Shown here: positions 57,201-64,000 of the stretch, one piece after another
Position numbering within the stretch: the first letter of the stretch is position 1
Layout of the letters: every line of letters begins with the position of its first letter
Assembly (NCBI GenBank): GCA_946480055.1
Contig: CAMLID010000010.1
Location: 16,981 to 80,980 of the forward strand
DNA length: 64,000 nucleotides
Source of the DNA: an uncultured Lysobacter sp.
GTDB taxonomy: Bacteria; Pseudomonadota; Gammaproteobacteria; Xanthomonadales; Xanthomonadaceae
Direction of reading: 5' to 3'
Notes under the pieces: generated by a model
The model's database searches: none
What the model was told of the DNA's origin: nothing
The model's input: the letters and a program-made list of their open reading frames with translations, nothing else
Position numbers and translations under genes: made by a program

Positions 57201-57592
57201 ACACCTTGCTGCTGGCCGGCGTCGACGCCGATCAGTCCGCCGCCGGCGCCACCCCGCTGTTGCTGCTGCTGGGCGCGCGCGCCGAGCCCGGTACCGCCGC
57301 CGACGAGGAAGTGCTGGTCGCCGGCCTGGACCTGCTGCTCGACCACGACGCCGCGCTCGACGCCCAGGACCCGCGTGGCTTCGGCCCGCTGCACCTGGCG
57401 GCGCTGCACGGCCTGCTGCGCGTGGTCCAGCGTCTGCTGCGCGCGGGCGCCGATCCGGACCTGCGCGACGCCCTCAACCGCACTCCGCGCGAGATCGCGG
57501 TGATGCGCGGCTTCGTCGATATCGCCGCCGAGTTCGCCCCGCCGACGCCGGGCAACGGCGTGTCGATGGCGCGCTTCCTGCGCGAGCGTTGA
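54272..57592 (+). CDS. Large membrane-anchored ankyrin repeat protein
   Basis: 1106 residues. The first ~210 residues have about five to six hydrophobic segments (LALALLSGFGGVVAAIAGTL, VALLWAAGVAALALVVAWPL and others), so the protein is held in the inner membrane. From about residue 235 to the end, many ankyrin repeats with the TPLHxAA/xxVVxLLLxxGADP pattern follow (for example HGRSALHEAAYAGHLDIVTV, QGRMALHCAAMYG). It is probably a protein-binding scaffold. The partner is unknown. It is coupled to ycgL and is large for the class. Confidence 0.92.
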   Translation: MPERRRPWSEPKHARLRLAATAGAGLALALLSGFGGVVAAIAGTLAQPAYALAVRFWRDGAEQPRAADWLHDAGSVALLWAAGVAALALVVAWPLSSLLQTGSLMAALGLSAVAGIALLGLWRVWPLWHELERDGGGLREYWQALGELELGAWRGLGAAAIVAALAAAVIALAWPGLLSEGGRWASAVALALGSPLLHWLLQRIEPADPLPGLDFVVDEEPLDAAQAPLLSGEPLEPALYAAARGGRVERALELIELGADVNAAPPADERDQRSLAVLAAVLPDLRLLRALIAHGVDLNAATAGMTPLLAATRDSWHGRPDAVMTLLANGADPRLADGDGNTPLHHAARSSDPGVAALLRDAQAELDPLNRDGQSPLGVACAGGNWRLAKFLLERGARPEPAGGQPVLLAAAGTEEDDPAGVSLLLKQKAKIDARDGHGRSALHEAAYAGHLDIVTVLLAAGADPNAIDARSRTPLLEAARGARLGVLDRLLEHLPRGGVAEAAMTDADGRNALALACMADNATPALVQRLLDLGVDPEQRDAIGKRAVDRAAEAGRWSLVAALDRAYPLPAAVSDDEAGDAPLPDRMPASLLRDGLREGRAADLGGLAKLLTPAELGAQLHDEDNAPSPERIAWLLAQGADAEARDAHGDTPMFAMLARGPAAVPALQALLRRGVSPAGAGGLARFLAACASAEQAARGLEQFALDLIERGADPFAHSRNGDPPLALAVRLGWTRLVDRLVEIGVALDTRDSHGMSALHLAAALGRETMLKRLVAQGASPDLLAADGQSPLGVALSSGRRDLADWLDWRGWPLPKRPLQAYDVPAAAIVGDADAVRRLLDLGLPVDALDRQGCSALLRAAGGGHRAVVDLLLARGADPQLPAHSGATPLSAAVSMRHGEIVDRLVASGASLEQRLPGGLTVLMVACALGLTDLAARLLAAGADVHAQDAQGRMALHCAAMYGFTARERSRLVALFDTLLLAGVDADQSAAGATPLLLLLGARAEPGTAADEEVLVAGLDLLLDHDAALDAQDPRGFGPLHLAALHGLLRVVQRLLRAGADPDLRDALNRTPREIAVMRGFVDIAAEFAPPTPGNGVSMARFLRER

Positions 57593-57631
57593 GTAGCCGA
57601 GCGACGCGGCGCCGCTGCGGCGCCGCGCGAT

Positions 57632-59467
57632 TCAATGCAGCGAGCGCTGCGCCGCCGCGTCGGCCTCAGCGGTGATCTCGCCCAGGATGCCTTCGCCCTG
57701 GTCGGCCTCGAACAGTTCCTCCAGTTCCTTGCGCGCGTCCTTGGCCGACTGCAGCAGCGCGGCTTCGTCGTCGTGGACCAGGTACTGGGCGTTGAGCATG
57801 CGTTCGTCGTGCTCGCGGAAGCGCTCGGTATGGTCGCGCGCGGTTTCGGGCGCCACGCCCAGCGCCGTCAGCACGTGCTCGCCCAGTTTGAGGCTGGAAT
57901 AGAAGGTCTCGCGGATCGGCTCGGCGCCCAGGTCCATCAGCTGCCAGGCGTGCCTGCGGTCGCGTGCACGCGCGAACACCTTGGCGCGCGGGTACAGCCG
58001 GCGCAGGGTGCGCACGGTGCGGATGTTGCCGTCGAGGTCGTCGATGGCGATCACGAACACGTCGACCTGGGCCGCGCCGGCCGAACGCAGCAGTTCGGGG
58101 CGCGCGGGATCGCCGTAATAGACCATGTTGCCGAAGCGGCGCATGAAGTCGACCTGGTCGGCGCTGTTCTCGATGGCGATGAACGGCACTTTGTGCGCCA
58201 ACAGCAAGCGCGCGACGATCTGGCCGAAGCGGCCCATGCCCGCGATCATCACCTTGGGGTGGTTGTCGGGGATCTGGTCGAACTCGCGCTTGGGCTTGGC
58301 CTTCGGCGCGGCCGACAGCGCGCGCGAGACCGCGATCAGCAGCAGCGGCGTCAGCGCCATCGACACGCCGACCGCGGCGATCAGGCGATCGCGGGACGGA
58401 TCGTCGAGCAGGCCGGCGTTGACCGCTTCGTTGAACACGATGAAGGCGAACTCGCCGCCCAGCGACATCACCGCGGCCAGCTGTATCGATTCGCGCCGGT
58501 CCAAGCCGCCCGGGCGCAGGCCTACGCCGAACAGCAGCGCGAACTTGATCAGCATCAGCACGGCCACCATCGCCGCGATCATCGCCGGCTCCGAGACCAC
58601 GCGCTGCAGGTCGATGCTCATGCCCACGGCCATGAAGAACAGGCCCAGCAACAGGCCCTTGAACGGATCGATCTGCGATTCGAGCTCGTGGCGGAATTCC
58701 GAGTCGGCCAGCAGCACGCCGGCGATGAAGGCGCCCAGGCCCGCGGACAAGCCGGCGATCTGCATCACCCAGGCCGCGCTGAGCACGGTCAGCAGCGCCG
58801 CGCCGGTGAACACTTCCGGCATCTGGGTGCGCGCGACGATCCGGAACACGTGCCGCAGCAACACCCGGCCGCCGAAGATCACCGCGCCGATCGCGCCGAC
58901 CGCCTTGGCAATGGCCATCCACTGCAGACCGCCGCCCTGCACCGCCGCGGCCTTGCCCAGCAGCGGAATCGCCGCCAGCAGCGGGATCGCGGCCAAGTCC
59001 TGGAACAGCAGGATCGCGAACGCGAGCCGGCCGTAGTCGCTGGTCAGTTCCTTGCGCTCGGACATCAACTGCAGGCAGACCGCGGTCGAAGACAGCGCCA
59101 GGCCCACGCCCACCACCACCGACGCCTTCCATCCCAGGCCGCCGCCGAACATCGCCACCGCGCCCAGGGCCAGGCCGCTGAGCAACACCTGCAGGCCGCC
59201 GGCGCCGAACACCGGCTTGCGCATCACCCGCAGCCGCGACGGCGACAGTTCCAGGCCGATCACGAACAGCATCATGACCACGCCGATTTCCGACGCCGCC
59301 AGCACTGGCTCGGCGTCGCGGATCACCTTGACCCCGTACGGGCCCAGCACCACGCCGGCGGCGAGGTAGCCCAGCACCGCGCCCAGCCCGAAACGCCGGA
59401 ATACCGGCACCGCGATCACCGCGGCGAGCAGAAAGACCAGGGCGAGTTCCAGACCACCGCTATGCAT
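57632..59467 (-). CDS. KefC-like glutathione-gated-type K+/H+ antiporter (CPA2)
   Basis: 611 residues. N-terminal CPA2 membrane domain of about 12 helices (FGLGAVLGYLAAGVVLGPYG, FVIGLELSPSRL, LSSTAVCLQLMSERKEL), then an RCK/TrkA-N domain (about 403-530) with the nucleotide motif GMGRFGQ. This layout is KefB/KefC; the electrophile-sensing motif was not fully checked, so a plain K+/H+ antiporter remains possible. It is converging on the ankyrin gene, with 39 nt between stops. GC hairpins at 57607-57629 may end both. Confidence 0.92.
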   Translation of the reverse strand: MHSGGLELALVFLLAAVIAVPVFRRFGLGAVLGYLAAGVVLGPYGVKVIRDAEPVLAASEIGVVMMLFVIGLELSPSRLRVMRKPVFGAGGLQVLLSGLALGAVAMFGGGLGWKASVVVGVGLALSSTAVCLQLMSERKELTSDYGRLAFAILLFQDLAAIPLLAAIPLLGKAAAVQGGGLQWMAIAKAVGAIGAVIFGGRVLLRHVFRIVARTQMPEVFTGAALLTVLSAAWVMQIAGLSAGLGAFIAGVLLADSEFRHELESQIDPFKGLLLGLFFMAVGMSIDLQRVVSEPAMIAAMVAVLMLIKFALLFGVGLRPGGLDRRESIQLAAVMSLGGEFAFIVFNEAVNAGLLDDPSRDRLIAAVGVSMALTPLLLIAVSRALSAAPKAKPKREFDQIPDNHPKVMIAGMGRFGQIVARLLLAHKVPFIAIENSADQVDFMRRFGNMVYYGDPARPELLRSAGAAQVDVFVIAIDDLDGNIRTVRTLRRLYPRAKVFARARDRRHAWQLMDLGAEPIRETFYSSLKLGEHVLTALGVAPETARDHTERFREHDERMLNAQYLVHDDEAALLQSAKDARKELEELFEADQGEGILGEITAEADAAAQRSLH

Positions 59468-59663
59468 GCATCACCTCGTCGCTGAGTAGATCGCGCCGAC
59501 CGCGATAAACGTCATCTTACCCAGCGCCGCCGCCGCGGTGGATGCGCGTTCGCGGGAAACAGCTTCCGCCGCAGCGGTCCAATCGCCGCCGATGGCGCGT
59601 CGCAGCATGGTCGGGTCGCGTCGCCGTGCGGCGAAACGGTGATCTCGGCCTGCCTGGCCCGGC

Positions 59664-59692
59664 GCGCGCGTTGCTAAGCTCGCAACGCGCGC
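59664..59692. promoter_or_regulatory. GC-rich inverted repeat in the promoter region of the TonB-C-like gene
   Basis: GCGCGCGTTGC and GCAACGCGCGC face each other across TAAGCTC, giving an 11-bp stem 63 nt before the start of the next gene. TAAGCT in the spacer resembles the -10 element often seen in Xanthomonadaceae promoters. The 59468-59754 gap should hold divergent promoters for the antiporter and this gene. Regulatory role is inferred. Confidence 0.45.
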
Positions 59693-59754
59693 GGCCGCTG
59701 CACCGGCAGGACGTCGGGGTCGCGCGCATTCACGGCAACCACAGGAGCTACACG

Positions 59755-60660
59755 ATGCAAGGAAACTCAAGCAAGTTGGCCGCGTTCGCGCTGGCCGCTC
59801 TCGCCGGCGCGGCCCAGGCCCAAACCCCGCCTCAGACGCCGCAAGCCGCGCCCAAGCCCGCGGTGGACTCGATCATGACCACCCGCGTCGACAGCGAGAT
59901 CGCGATCGACCCCAGCGGCGCCCTGATCGACTATCGCAGCGAAACGCCGCTGCCAGACGACGTCAGGACCAGCCTGGAGCGCCAGGTCCGCGCCTGGCGT
60001 TTCGAACCGGTGCTGGTCGAGGGCAAGCCGGTCAAGGCCAAGGCCCGCATGCGCATCACCCTGGCCGCGCGCCAGCTCGGCGACGAGCGCTACGCGGTCA
60101 CGGTCGATAACGTCACCTTCCCCAGCAGCGGCTCCGGAGTGCTGCCCGATGCGCCGCCGTCCGCGGTCACGATCAGCAGCCGCAAGATCGTTCCGCCGGC
60201 CTATCCTCAGGGACTGGCGCGCGCCCGCGTCGGCGGCGTGGTGCTGCTGTACCTGCGCCTGTCGCCGGACGGCCGCGTACTCGATGCCGCGCCGGTGCAG
60301 ACCAGCCTGCTCAACGTCTACGGCAACGACCGCACCCTGGCCCAGGGCGTGTCGGCGCTGGAGCAGGCCACCGCGCGCGCCGCGCGCAGCTGGCAGTTCA
60401 ACGTCCAGGTCCACACCGACCACCCCAGTGCGCGCGATCTCACCGTCAGCATGCCGGTGGAGTTCCAGGCCCCGGGCGCGCACGAGACCCGGCCCGGGCA
60501 GTGGCGCACCGAAGTCCGCGGCGCGCGCCGCGAACCGGCCTGGCTGCGCGACGTCGCCAACACCCAGCGCATCGGCGTGTCCGATGTGGACTCCGGCGAC
60601 GTGGTCCCGCTGGCGAGCGCGTTCAAGCTCGCCAGCGAAGTGAAGGGCGTCGCGCTGTAA
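59755..60660 (+). CDS. Secreted TonB C-terminal-like protein
   Basis: 301 residues. Signal peptide (KLAAFALAALAGAAQAQ), a Pro-rich stretch, then two domains resembling the TonB C-terminal fold: IDPSGALIDYRSETPLP with QVRAWRFEPVLVEGKPVK (about 50-90), and PPAYPQGLARARVGGVVLLY with LSPDGRVLDAAPVQ (about 140-175). With no N-terminal membrane anchor it is not a classic TonB; it may interact with partners in the periplasm. An AGGAGC site lies before ATG 59755. Function unknown. Confidence 0.82.
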   Translation: MQGNSSKLAAFALAALAGAAQAQTPPQTPQAAPKPAVDSIMTTRVDSEIAIDPSGALIDYRSETPLPDDVRTSLERQVRAWRFEPVLVEGKPVKAKARMRITLAARQLGDERYAVTVDNVTFPSSGSGVLPDAPPSAVTISSRKIVPPAYPQGLARARVGGVVLLYLRLSPDGRVLDAAPVQTSLLNVYGNDRTLAQGVSALEQATARAARSWQFNVQVHTDHPSARDLTVSMPVEFQAPGAHETRPGQWRTEVRGARREPAWLRDVANTQRIGVSDVDSGDVVPLASAFKLASEVKGVAL

Positions 60661-60759
60661 TCCGGCCGCGCGGCCGCCGGGTCCAGCCCGGCGGCCGTTG
60701 TCCGCCGCCGCTCGGTCCGTACGTCCGTCTAGTTGAGACAGCCACGAAGGACGGCGGCT

Positions 60760-61617
60760 ATGGGCAACTCGCAAGGAATACGCAACGGCCCGAGCGCGTT
60801 GGCGCTGGCGGCGGCACTGATCGCCGCCGCACTCATCGGAGCGAATGCGCACGCCCAGGGCGGCTCGGGCTACTTCCGTTACGCCGATGCGCGCTTGGCC
60901 CTGAAGCACGCGGTCGCCGTGGCCGAAGAGCCGACCGATCAGGCCGACGAACGCCGCATCCTGGTGTTCCTCAGCGCCGAGCCGCTGGACGCGGCCGCGA
61001 TCGCGGCCGCCTTCGACGCCGCCGACGCGGTGCGCGATCAGAAGCCGGCAGGCGGCTACGTGCGCGTGTGCATCGCCGCCGATGGCAGCGAGTGCGGCCT
61101 GTACTACTCGCCCGAGGGCTTCAACAGCGGCGGCTACGGCGAACTGAGCCTGCAGCGCAACGAGCCCGCGCACATCGCCGGTCGCTGGCTGCTGGCGAAG
61201 GGCGATTTCCTCGGCACGCCCTACGACTACGACCTGGGTTTCGACACCTCGATCATGCCCGCGCCCGGCAGCGTCCTGCCCGCCGGCGGTGGCGCGCCCG
61301 GCGCGGCCTACAACGCCTGGCTGGACGCCCTGGCCAAAGGCGACGTCGCCGCGCTGCGGCGCATGGGCGGCGAGGACGCGCGCTGGCGCTTTCCGGACGA
61401 CGACCCGGGCACGGTCAAGGAATCGCTGAAGTCCCTGCGCGACGGCGAGCCCTTGCGCGCGCAGATTTCGCGCGGCCGCCAGCACGCCGACCAGGCCGTG
61501 CTCTGGGTCGAAGGGGTGGACCGCGACGACATCCGCCGCCGCGGCCGCGTGCTGATGCGCCACAGCGCGGCGGGCTGGCAGCACGTCGAATCCGATCTCG
61601 ACAGCGTCGGCGAATGA
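60760..61617 (+). CDS. Exported protein of unknown function
   Basis: 285 residues. Signal peptide (ALALAAALIAAALIGANAHAQ). The first half is unassigned (SGYFRYADARLALKHAVAVA, YSPEGFNSGGYGELSLQRN); the second half (AYNAWLDALAKGDVAALRRM, then AGWQHVESDLDSVGE) resembles an NTF2/SnoaL-like fold. It is followed by an intrinsic terminator at 61684. It is upstream of the XVIPCD effector gene by 330 nt, on the same strand; in type IV killing loci such exported neighbours are sometimes immunity proteins, but the terminator between them argues for separate transcription. Confidence 0.78.
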   Translation: MGNSQGIRNGPSALALAAALIAAALIGANAHAQGGSGYFRYADARLALKHAVAVAEEPTDQADERRILVFLSAEPLDAAAIAAAFDAADAVRDQKPAGGYVRVCIAADGSECGLYYSPEGFNSGGYGELSLQRNEPAHIAGRWLLAKGDFLGTPYDYDLGFDTSIMPAPGSVLPAGGGAPGAAYNAWLDALAKGDVAALRRMGGEDARWRFPDDDPGTVKESLKSLRDGEPLRAQISRGRQHADQAVLWVEGVDRDDIRRRGRVLMRHSAAGWQHVESDLDSVGE

Positions 61618-61683
61618 ATGCCGAACGCCTGCGGCTTGAATGCGATCCGACTGGATTGAGCATCTGACCCGCTGGCTCCAAAG

Positions 61684-61708
61684 GCCCCGCACCGCGGGGC
61701 TTTTCTTT
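61684..61708 (+). terminator. Rho-independent terminator
   Basis: GCCCCGC and GCGGGGC (7 bp, loop ACC) followed by TTTTCTTTG. It ends the transcript of the 60760-61617 gene, 66 nt after its stop. The rest of the 61618-61947 gap shows no gene; the AAGGAG site of the next gene is at its 3' end. Confidence 0.9.
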
Positions 61709-61947
61709 GTTTGGTCCGCCGCACCGCGCAAGGCGAAACCAGTGTCCGCAGCCGGATCCGGCATGTCACGCCGATACGGGACGCCGGCGGCGGCTCTCGG
61801 CTGGCCCGGCACGGGTGGCCCAGCCCCCACCACACGCCCCCGAATTGCCCCGGTCACGGGACGGGCGCATGATTCAGGTTCGACCCCCGGCCGGAGCGCC
61901 AGGGGTCGGTACACCAGGAGCTAGTTCACCGAACAAGGAGTAAGTCC

Positions 61948-63741
61948 ATGAATGCAGTGGTCGATTCGATCGACAGCGGCAACCGGGGCGGCGTGTCCGT
62001 CGCCCGCCGCTGGTATGCGGGACAGGGTGCGCCGCAGGAACGCGCCCTCAATTACACGGCGCTGCTACCCGCCGACGACGAGTGGTCGCGCGACAACGTG
62101 CTCCGCGCGATCGTCGCCGACGCCTTGCAGCGCAACGGCCAGGTCGTGGACGAGGACACCCTCGAAGCCACGGTGGCCTCGGTCTCAGCCCCCGGCGGCG
62201 CGCTCGCGCAGACGGCGCTGACCTGGAAGCTGCACCCCGGCGAGACCCGCGCCGACGGCCGCGCCTCGCCGCCGTTCCACGGCTATGCGGTGGAGGTGCC
62301 CGCCAACCTGCAAAACTCGCTGGCCGATTACGCCAAGACCTGGTCGGCGCAGCGCGATGCCGGCCCCGAGGCGCCGATCGACAAACCCTTGGCCGAGCTT
62401 CAGCAGCTCGCCCGTAGCGGCGGTCACGGCGACATCGCCCGGACCCTGGCCGCGTTGGAAGCCGCGATCCAGGCCGGCAACGCCGCCAACCAGGCCGGCA
62501 AGCCGATCGACGCGGTGGCCATGGCCGCTGTGCTGCAGTTCGCGACCAGCACCGGACGCGAGCGCGAGGCGGCGAAGATCCTTGAGCGCTACAGCGCGGT
62601 CAAGGGCGTGGCCAACGACGCCAAGCTCATCGGCCAGGACGCCGAACGCGTCTTCAACGGCCGCGATCCGATCACCCGCAAACCCTTGGACACCGACCGC
62701 CGCGTCGACGCCGCGTTCGATCTGCTCGGCAACGGCTTCAAGATGGCCGGCGACGTCGGCGCCACCGCGCTGCTGCTGGGCGCGCGCAACTCCGGCCTGG
62801 TCGGCGGCCTGATCGGCATCGCCCCGGCGGGCGTGGCCATCGTCGCCTTCGCCGCCGGCGCGTATCAGTTGATCAAGCACATCCGCGAGGAATTGCTGGC
62901 GCCGCGCTGGGAGGAGTTCCGCGAGCGCTTCCCGTTCGCCGAGGGCCTGGAGCCGCGCAAGGCGATCAACGGCGTGATGCGTCAGATCTCGGGCATGCCC
63001 ACCGACGCCGGCAACGCCATGTCCACCGCCACCCGCGTGCTCGACGGGCTGGGCGAGAACGCGGAAACGCGCGAGCGTTTCCTCGCCTTCCTCAAGCAGA
63101 AGGTGCAACCCGAGTCGCTGGTCGACATCCTCGCCTCCGGTCAGGGCCTGGAGCGCCTGAGCGCGCAACAGGCCGTCGATCTGGCCAAGGCGGCGAAGAG
63201 TTCGTCCAGGGAGTTCCTCGACCTGGAGCTCAAGGACGTCAAGCGCTACGTGCGCGATCGCGACGGCGACCGCGAGCGCGGCACCTACCTGCTGCCGGCC
63301 GCGGCGCAGGAAGCGGCCAACCGCAACACCAACAAGCTCGGCGGTGCGATCGACGAAGGCCTGCGCGTGGCCGGCGCCCTGACCAGCGGCGCGAATTCCT
63401 TGAACGGCATGTACAAGGACATGCTCGACAAGCTCAAGGGCGTCGACACCGCGCAGGTCAAGCTCAACCAGCAACAGCAGCAGAACCTGGCCGCGGCGCT
63501 GGTGCCCGTGTCCCGCGACGGCGGCCTGACCCAGGTCGATCATCTGTTCGCGAGCAAGGACGGCAGCAAGCTGTTCGCGGTGCAGGGCGATCCGCAGTCG
63601 GCGACCCGGCGCATGGTCTCGATAGACGTGGCCGCCGGCGCCAGCCAGAGCCTGGAGGTGAGCAGCCAGCTCGCGGCGCGCAACATGGCCAGCGGCGAAA
63701 CGACGCAGCAGCAGGCGCAGAGCGGCGGTCGCGGTTTCTGA
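61948..63741 (+). CDS. Putative type IV secretion effector with XVIPCD (X-Tfe)
   Basis: 597 residues, no signal peptide. A soluble N-terminal half (1-260, unassigned) is followed by a hydrophobic stretch (about 266-308: ATALLLGARNSGLVGGLIGI, APAGVAIVAFAAGAYQLI), a helical region, and a C-terminal XVIPCD (about 505-597). The XVIPCD marks are present: Gln-rich entry NQQQQQNLAA, GLTQVDHL at 526-533, FAVQGDP at 543-549 and a Gln-rich end QQQAQ. This tail is recognised by VirD4 of the xanthomonad killing T4SS. The toxic domain is not recognised. A strong AAGGAG precedes ATG 61948. Confidence 0.9.
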   Translation: MNAVVDSIDSGNRGGVSVARRWYAGQGAPQERALNYTALLPADDEWSRDNVLRAIVADALQRNGQVVDEDTLEATVASVSAPGGALAQTALTWKLHPGETRADGRASPPFHGYAVEVPANLQNSLADYAKTWSAQRDAGPEAPIDKPLAELQQLARSGGHGDIARTLAALEAAIQAGNAANQAGKPIDAVAMAAVLQFATSTGREREAAKILERYSAVKGVANDAKLIGQDAERVFNGRDPITRKPLDTDRRVDAAFDLLGNGFKMAGDVGATALLLGARNSGLVGGLIGIAPAGVAIVAFAAGAYQLIKHIREELLAPRWEEFRERFPFAEGLEPRKAINGVMRQISGMPTDAGNAMSTATRVLDGLGENAETRERFLAFLKQKVQPESLVDILASGQGLERLSAQQAVDLAKAAKSSSREFLDLELKDVKRYVRDRDGDRERGTYLLPAAAQEAANRNTNKLGGAIDEGLRVAGALTSGANSLNGMYKDMLDKLKGVDTAQVKLNQQQQQNLAAALVPVSRDGGLTQVDHLFASKDGSKLFAVQGDPQSATRRMVSIDVAAGASQSLEVSSQLAARNMASGETTQQQAQSGGRGF

Positions 63742-63761
63742 GCGCCGCCCCTGAGCAACAC

Positions 63762-63791
63762 AAAAAACGCCCCGCATGCCGGGGCGTTTTT
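63762..63791. terminator. Bidirectional rho-independent terminator
   Basis: AAAAAACGCCCCG ... CGGGGCGTTTTT: a 7-bp GC stem with an A-run on one side and a U-run on the other, so it works on both strands. It ends the effector transcript 21 nt after the stop. Confidence 0.93.
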
Positions 63792-63836
63792 CTTTCCGGC
63801 GCGCGGTGAGGATTGCTGCGGATGCAGGACCGGATA

Positions 63837-63863
63837 CGAAAACGCCCCGCAGTGCGGGGCGTT
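63837..63863 (-). terminator. Rho-independent terminator of rho
   Basis: AACGCCCCGC/GCGGGGCGTT (10-bp stem, loop AGT) followed on the minus strand by TTTTCG. It lies 24 nt after the rho stop. Together with the hairpin at 63762 it separates the two convergent genes. Confidence 0.85.
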
Positions 63864-63887
63864 TCGCGAGCGATCCGATCCGGCGCC

Positions 63888-64000
63888 TCAGCGCTTCATC
63901 GAACTGAAGAACTCGTCGTTGGACTTGGTGGTCTTCATCTTGTCCAGCAGGAACTCCATCGCGCCGATCTCGTCCATGCCGTGCAGCAGCTTGCGCAGGA
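63888..64000 (-). CDS. rho: Transcription termination factor Rho (C-terminus only, 5' part outside window)
   Basis: Hexameric ATP-dependent RNA helicase that ends transcription. Only the last 37 codons are present. They read [20 protein letters not shown] followed by [16 protein letters not shown], which matches the C-terminus of Rho. The rest lies beyond the right edge. A terminator hairpin follows the stop. Confidence 0.95.
   Translation of the reverse strand, partial: LRKLLHGMDEIGAMEFLLDKMKTTKSNDEFFSSMKR

Overview
The window looks like chromosomal DNA of a Xanthomonadaceae bacterium, most likely Lysobacter. The basis is very high GC with GC-rich third positions, a xanthomonadin-type aryl polyene pigment cluster, a type IV secretion effector with the xanthomonad XVIPCD tail, an sX13-like small RNA behind polA, and dispersed palindromic repeats of a kind common in this family. 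The species cannot be fixed from the window alone.

Layout. 1-5.2 kb (minus strand): a sulfate uptake operon, read as Rrf2 regulator, DUF2292 protein, OprP/OprO-like porin, sulfate-binding protein, CysT, CysW (cut by the window edge). 5.3-7.7 kb (plus): a peptide-type ABC permease and a double ATPase without their usual partners. 8.5-23.0 kb: the aryl polyene/xanthomonadin cluster in three blocks. Block one (minus) is chorismatase XanB2 and a flavin halogenase-like enzyme. Block two (plus) is ACP, membrane protein, dehydratase, acyltransferase, LolA-like carrier, MMPL exporter, ApeP-like dehydratase, an unknown protein and a FabG-like reductase, followed by a lipoprotein gene. Block three (minus) is ketosynthase, chain-length-factor-like synthase, GT2 glycosyltransferase and, close behind, a CPA2 antiporter. 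XanB2 should supply the 3-hydroxybenzoate starter and also 4-hydroxybenzoate; the KS/ACP/reductase/dehydratase set would extend it; the acyltransferase, LolA-like protein and MMPL protein would attach and export the product. No aryl:ACP ligase is visible here.

23-42 kb is a mixed housekeeping and secreted-protein region: a DUF218 protein, an XRE-cupin regulator divergent from a serine beta-lactamase-like membrane protein, a DUF885 protein with a clear terminator, a Coa1-like protein, two tandem paralogues with a Cys4 N-terminus, a transglutaminase-like protein, a DPP-IV-like S9 peptidase, a GST, a UPF0114 protein, a gluzincin-like protein, UvrD, and a secreted metzincin-like protein. 42-54 kb holds polA with an upstream DUF2782 lipoprotein and a downstream sX13-like RNA, a DUF421 protein, hemF, a second S9 peptidase, the cytochrome bd (CIO-type) cydAB operon, and a repeat-rich gap with a 14-copy hexanucleotide array. 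54-64 kb holds ycgL, a 1106-residue membrane ankyrin protein, a KefC-like antiporter, a TonB-C-like secreted protein, an unknown exported protein, the XVIPCD effector and the 3' end of rho.

I see no tRNA, rRNA, CRISPR array, prophage or insertion sequence. The most interesting items are the XVIPCD effector, the sX13-like RNA, the Cys4 tandem paralogues, the 140-nt coding overlap inside the pigment operon, the uncharacterised genes in that operon, and the metzincin-like protease with an acidic tail.
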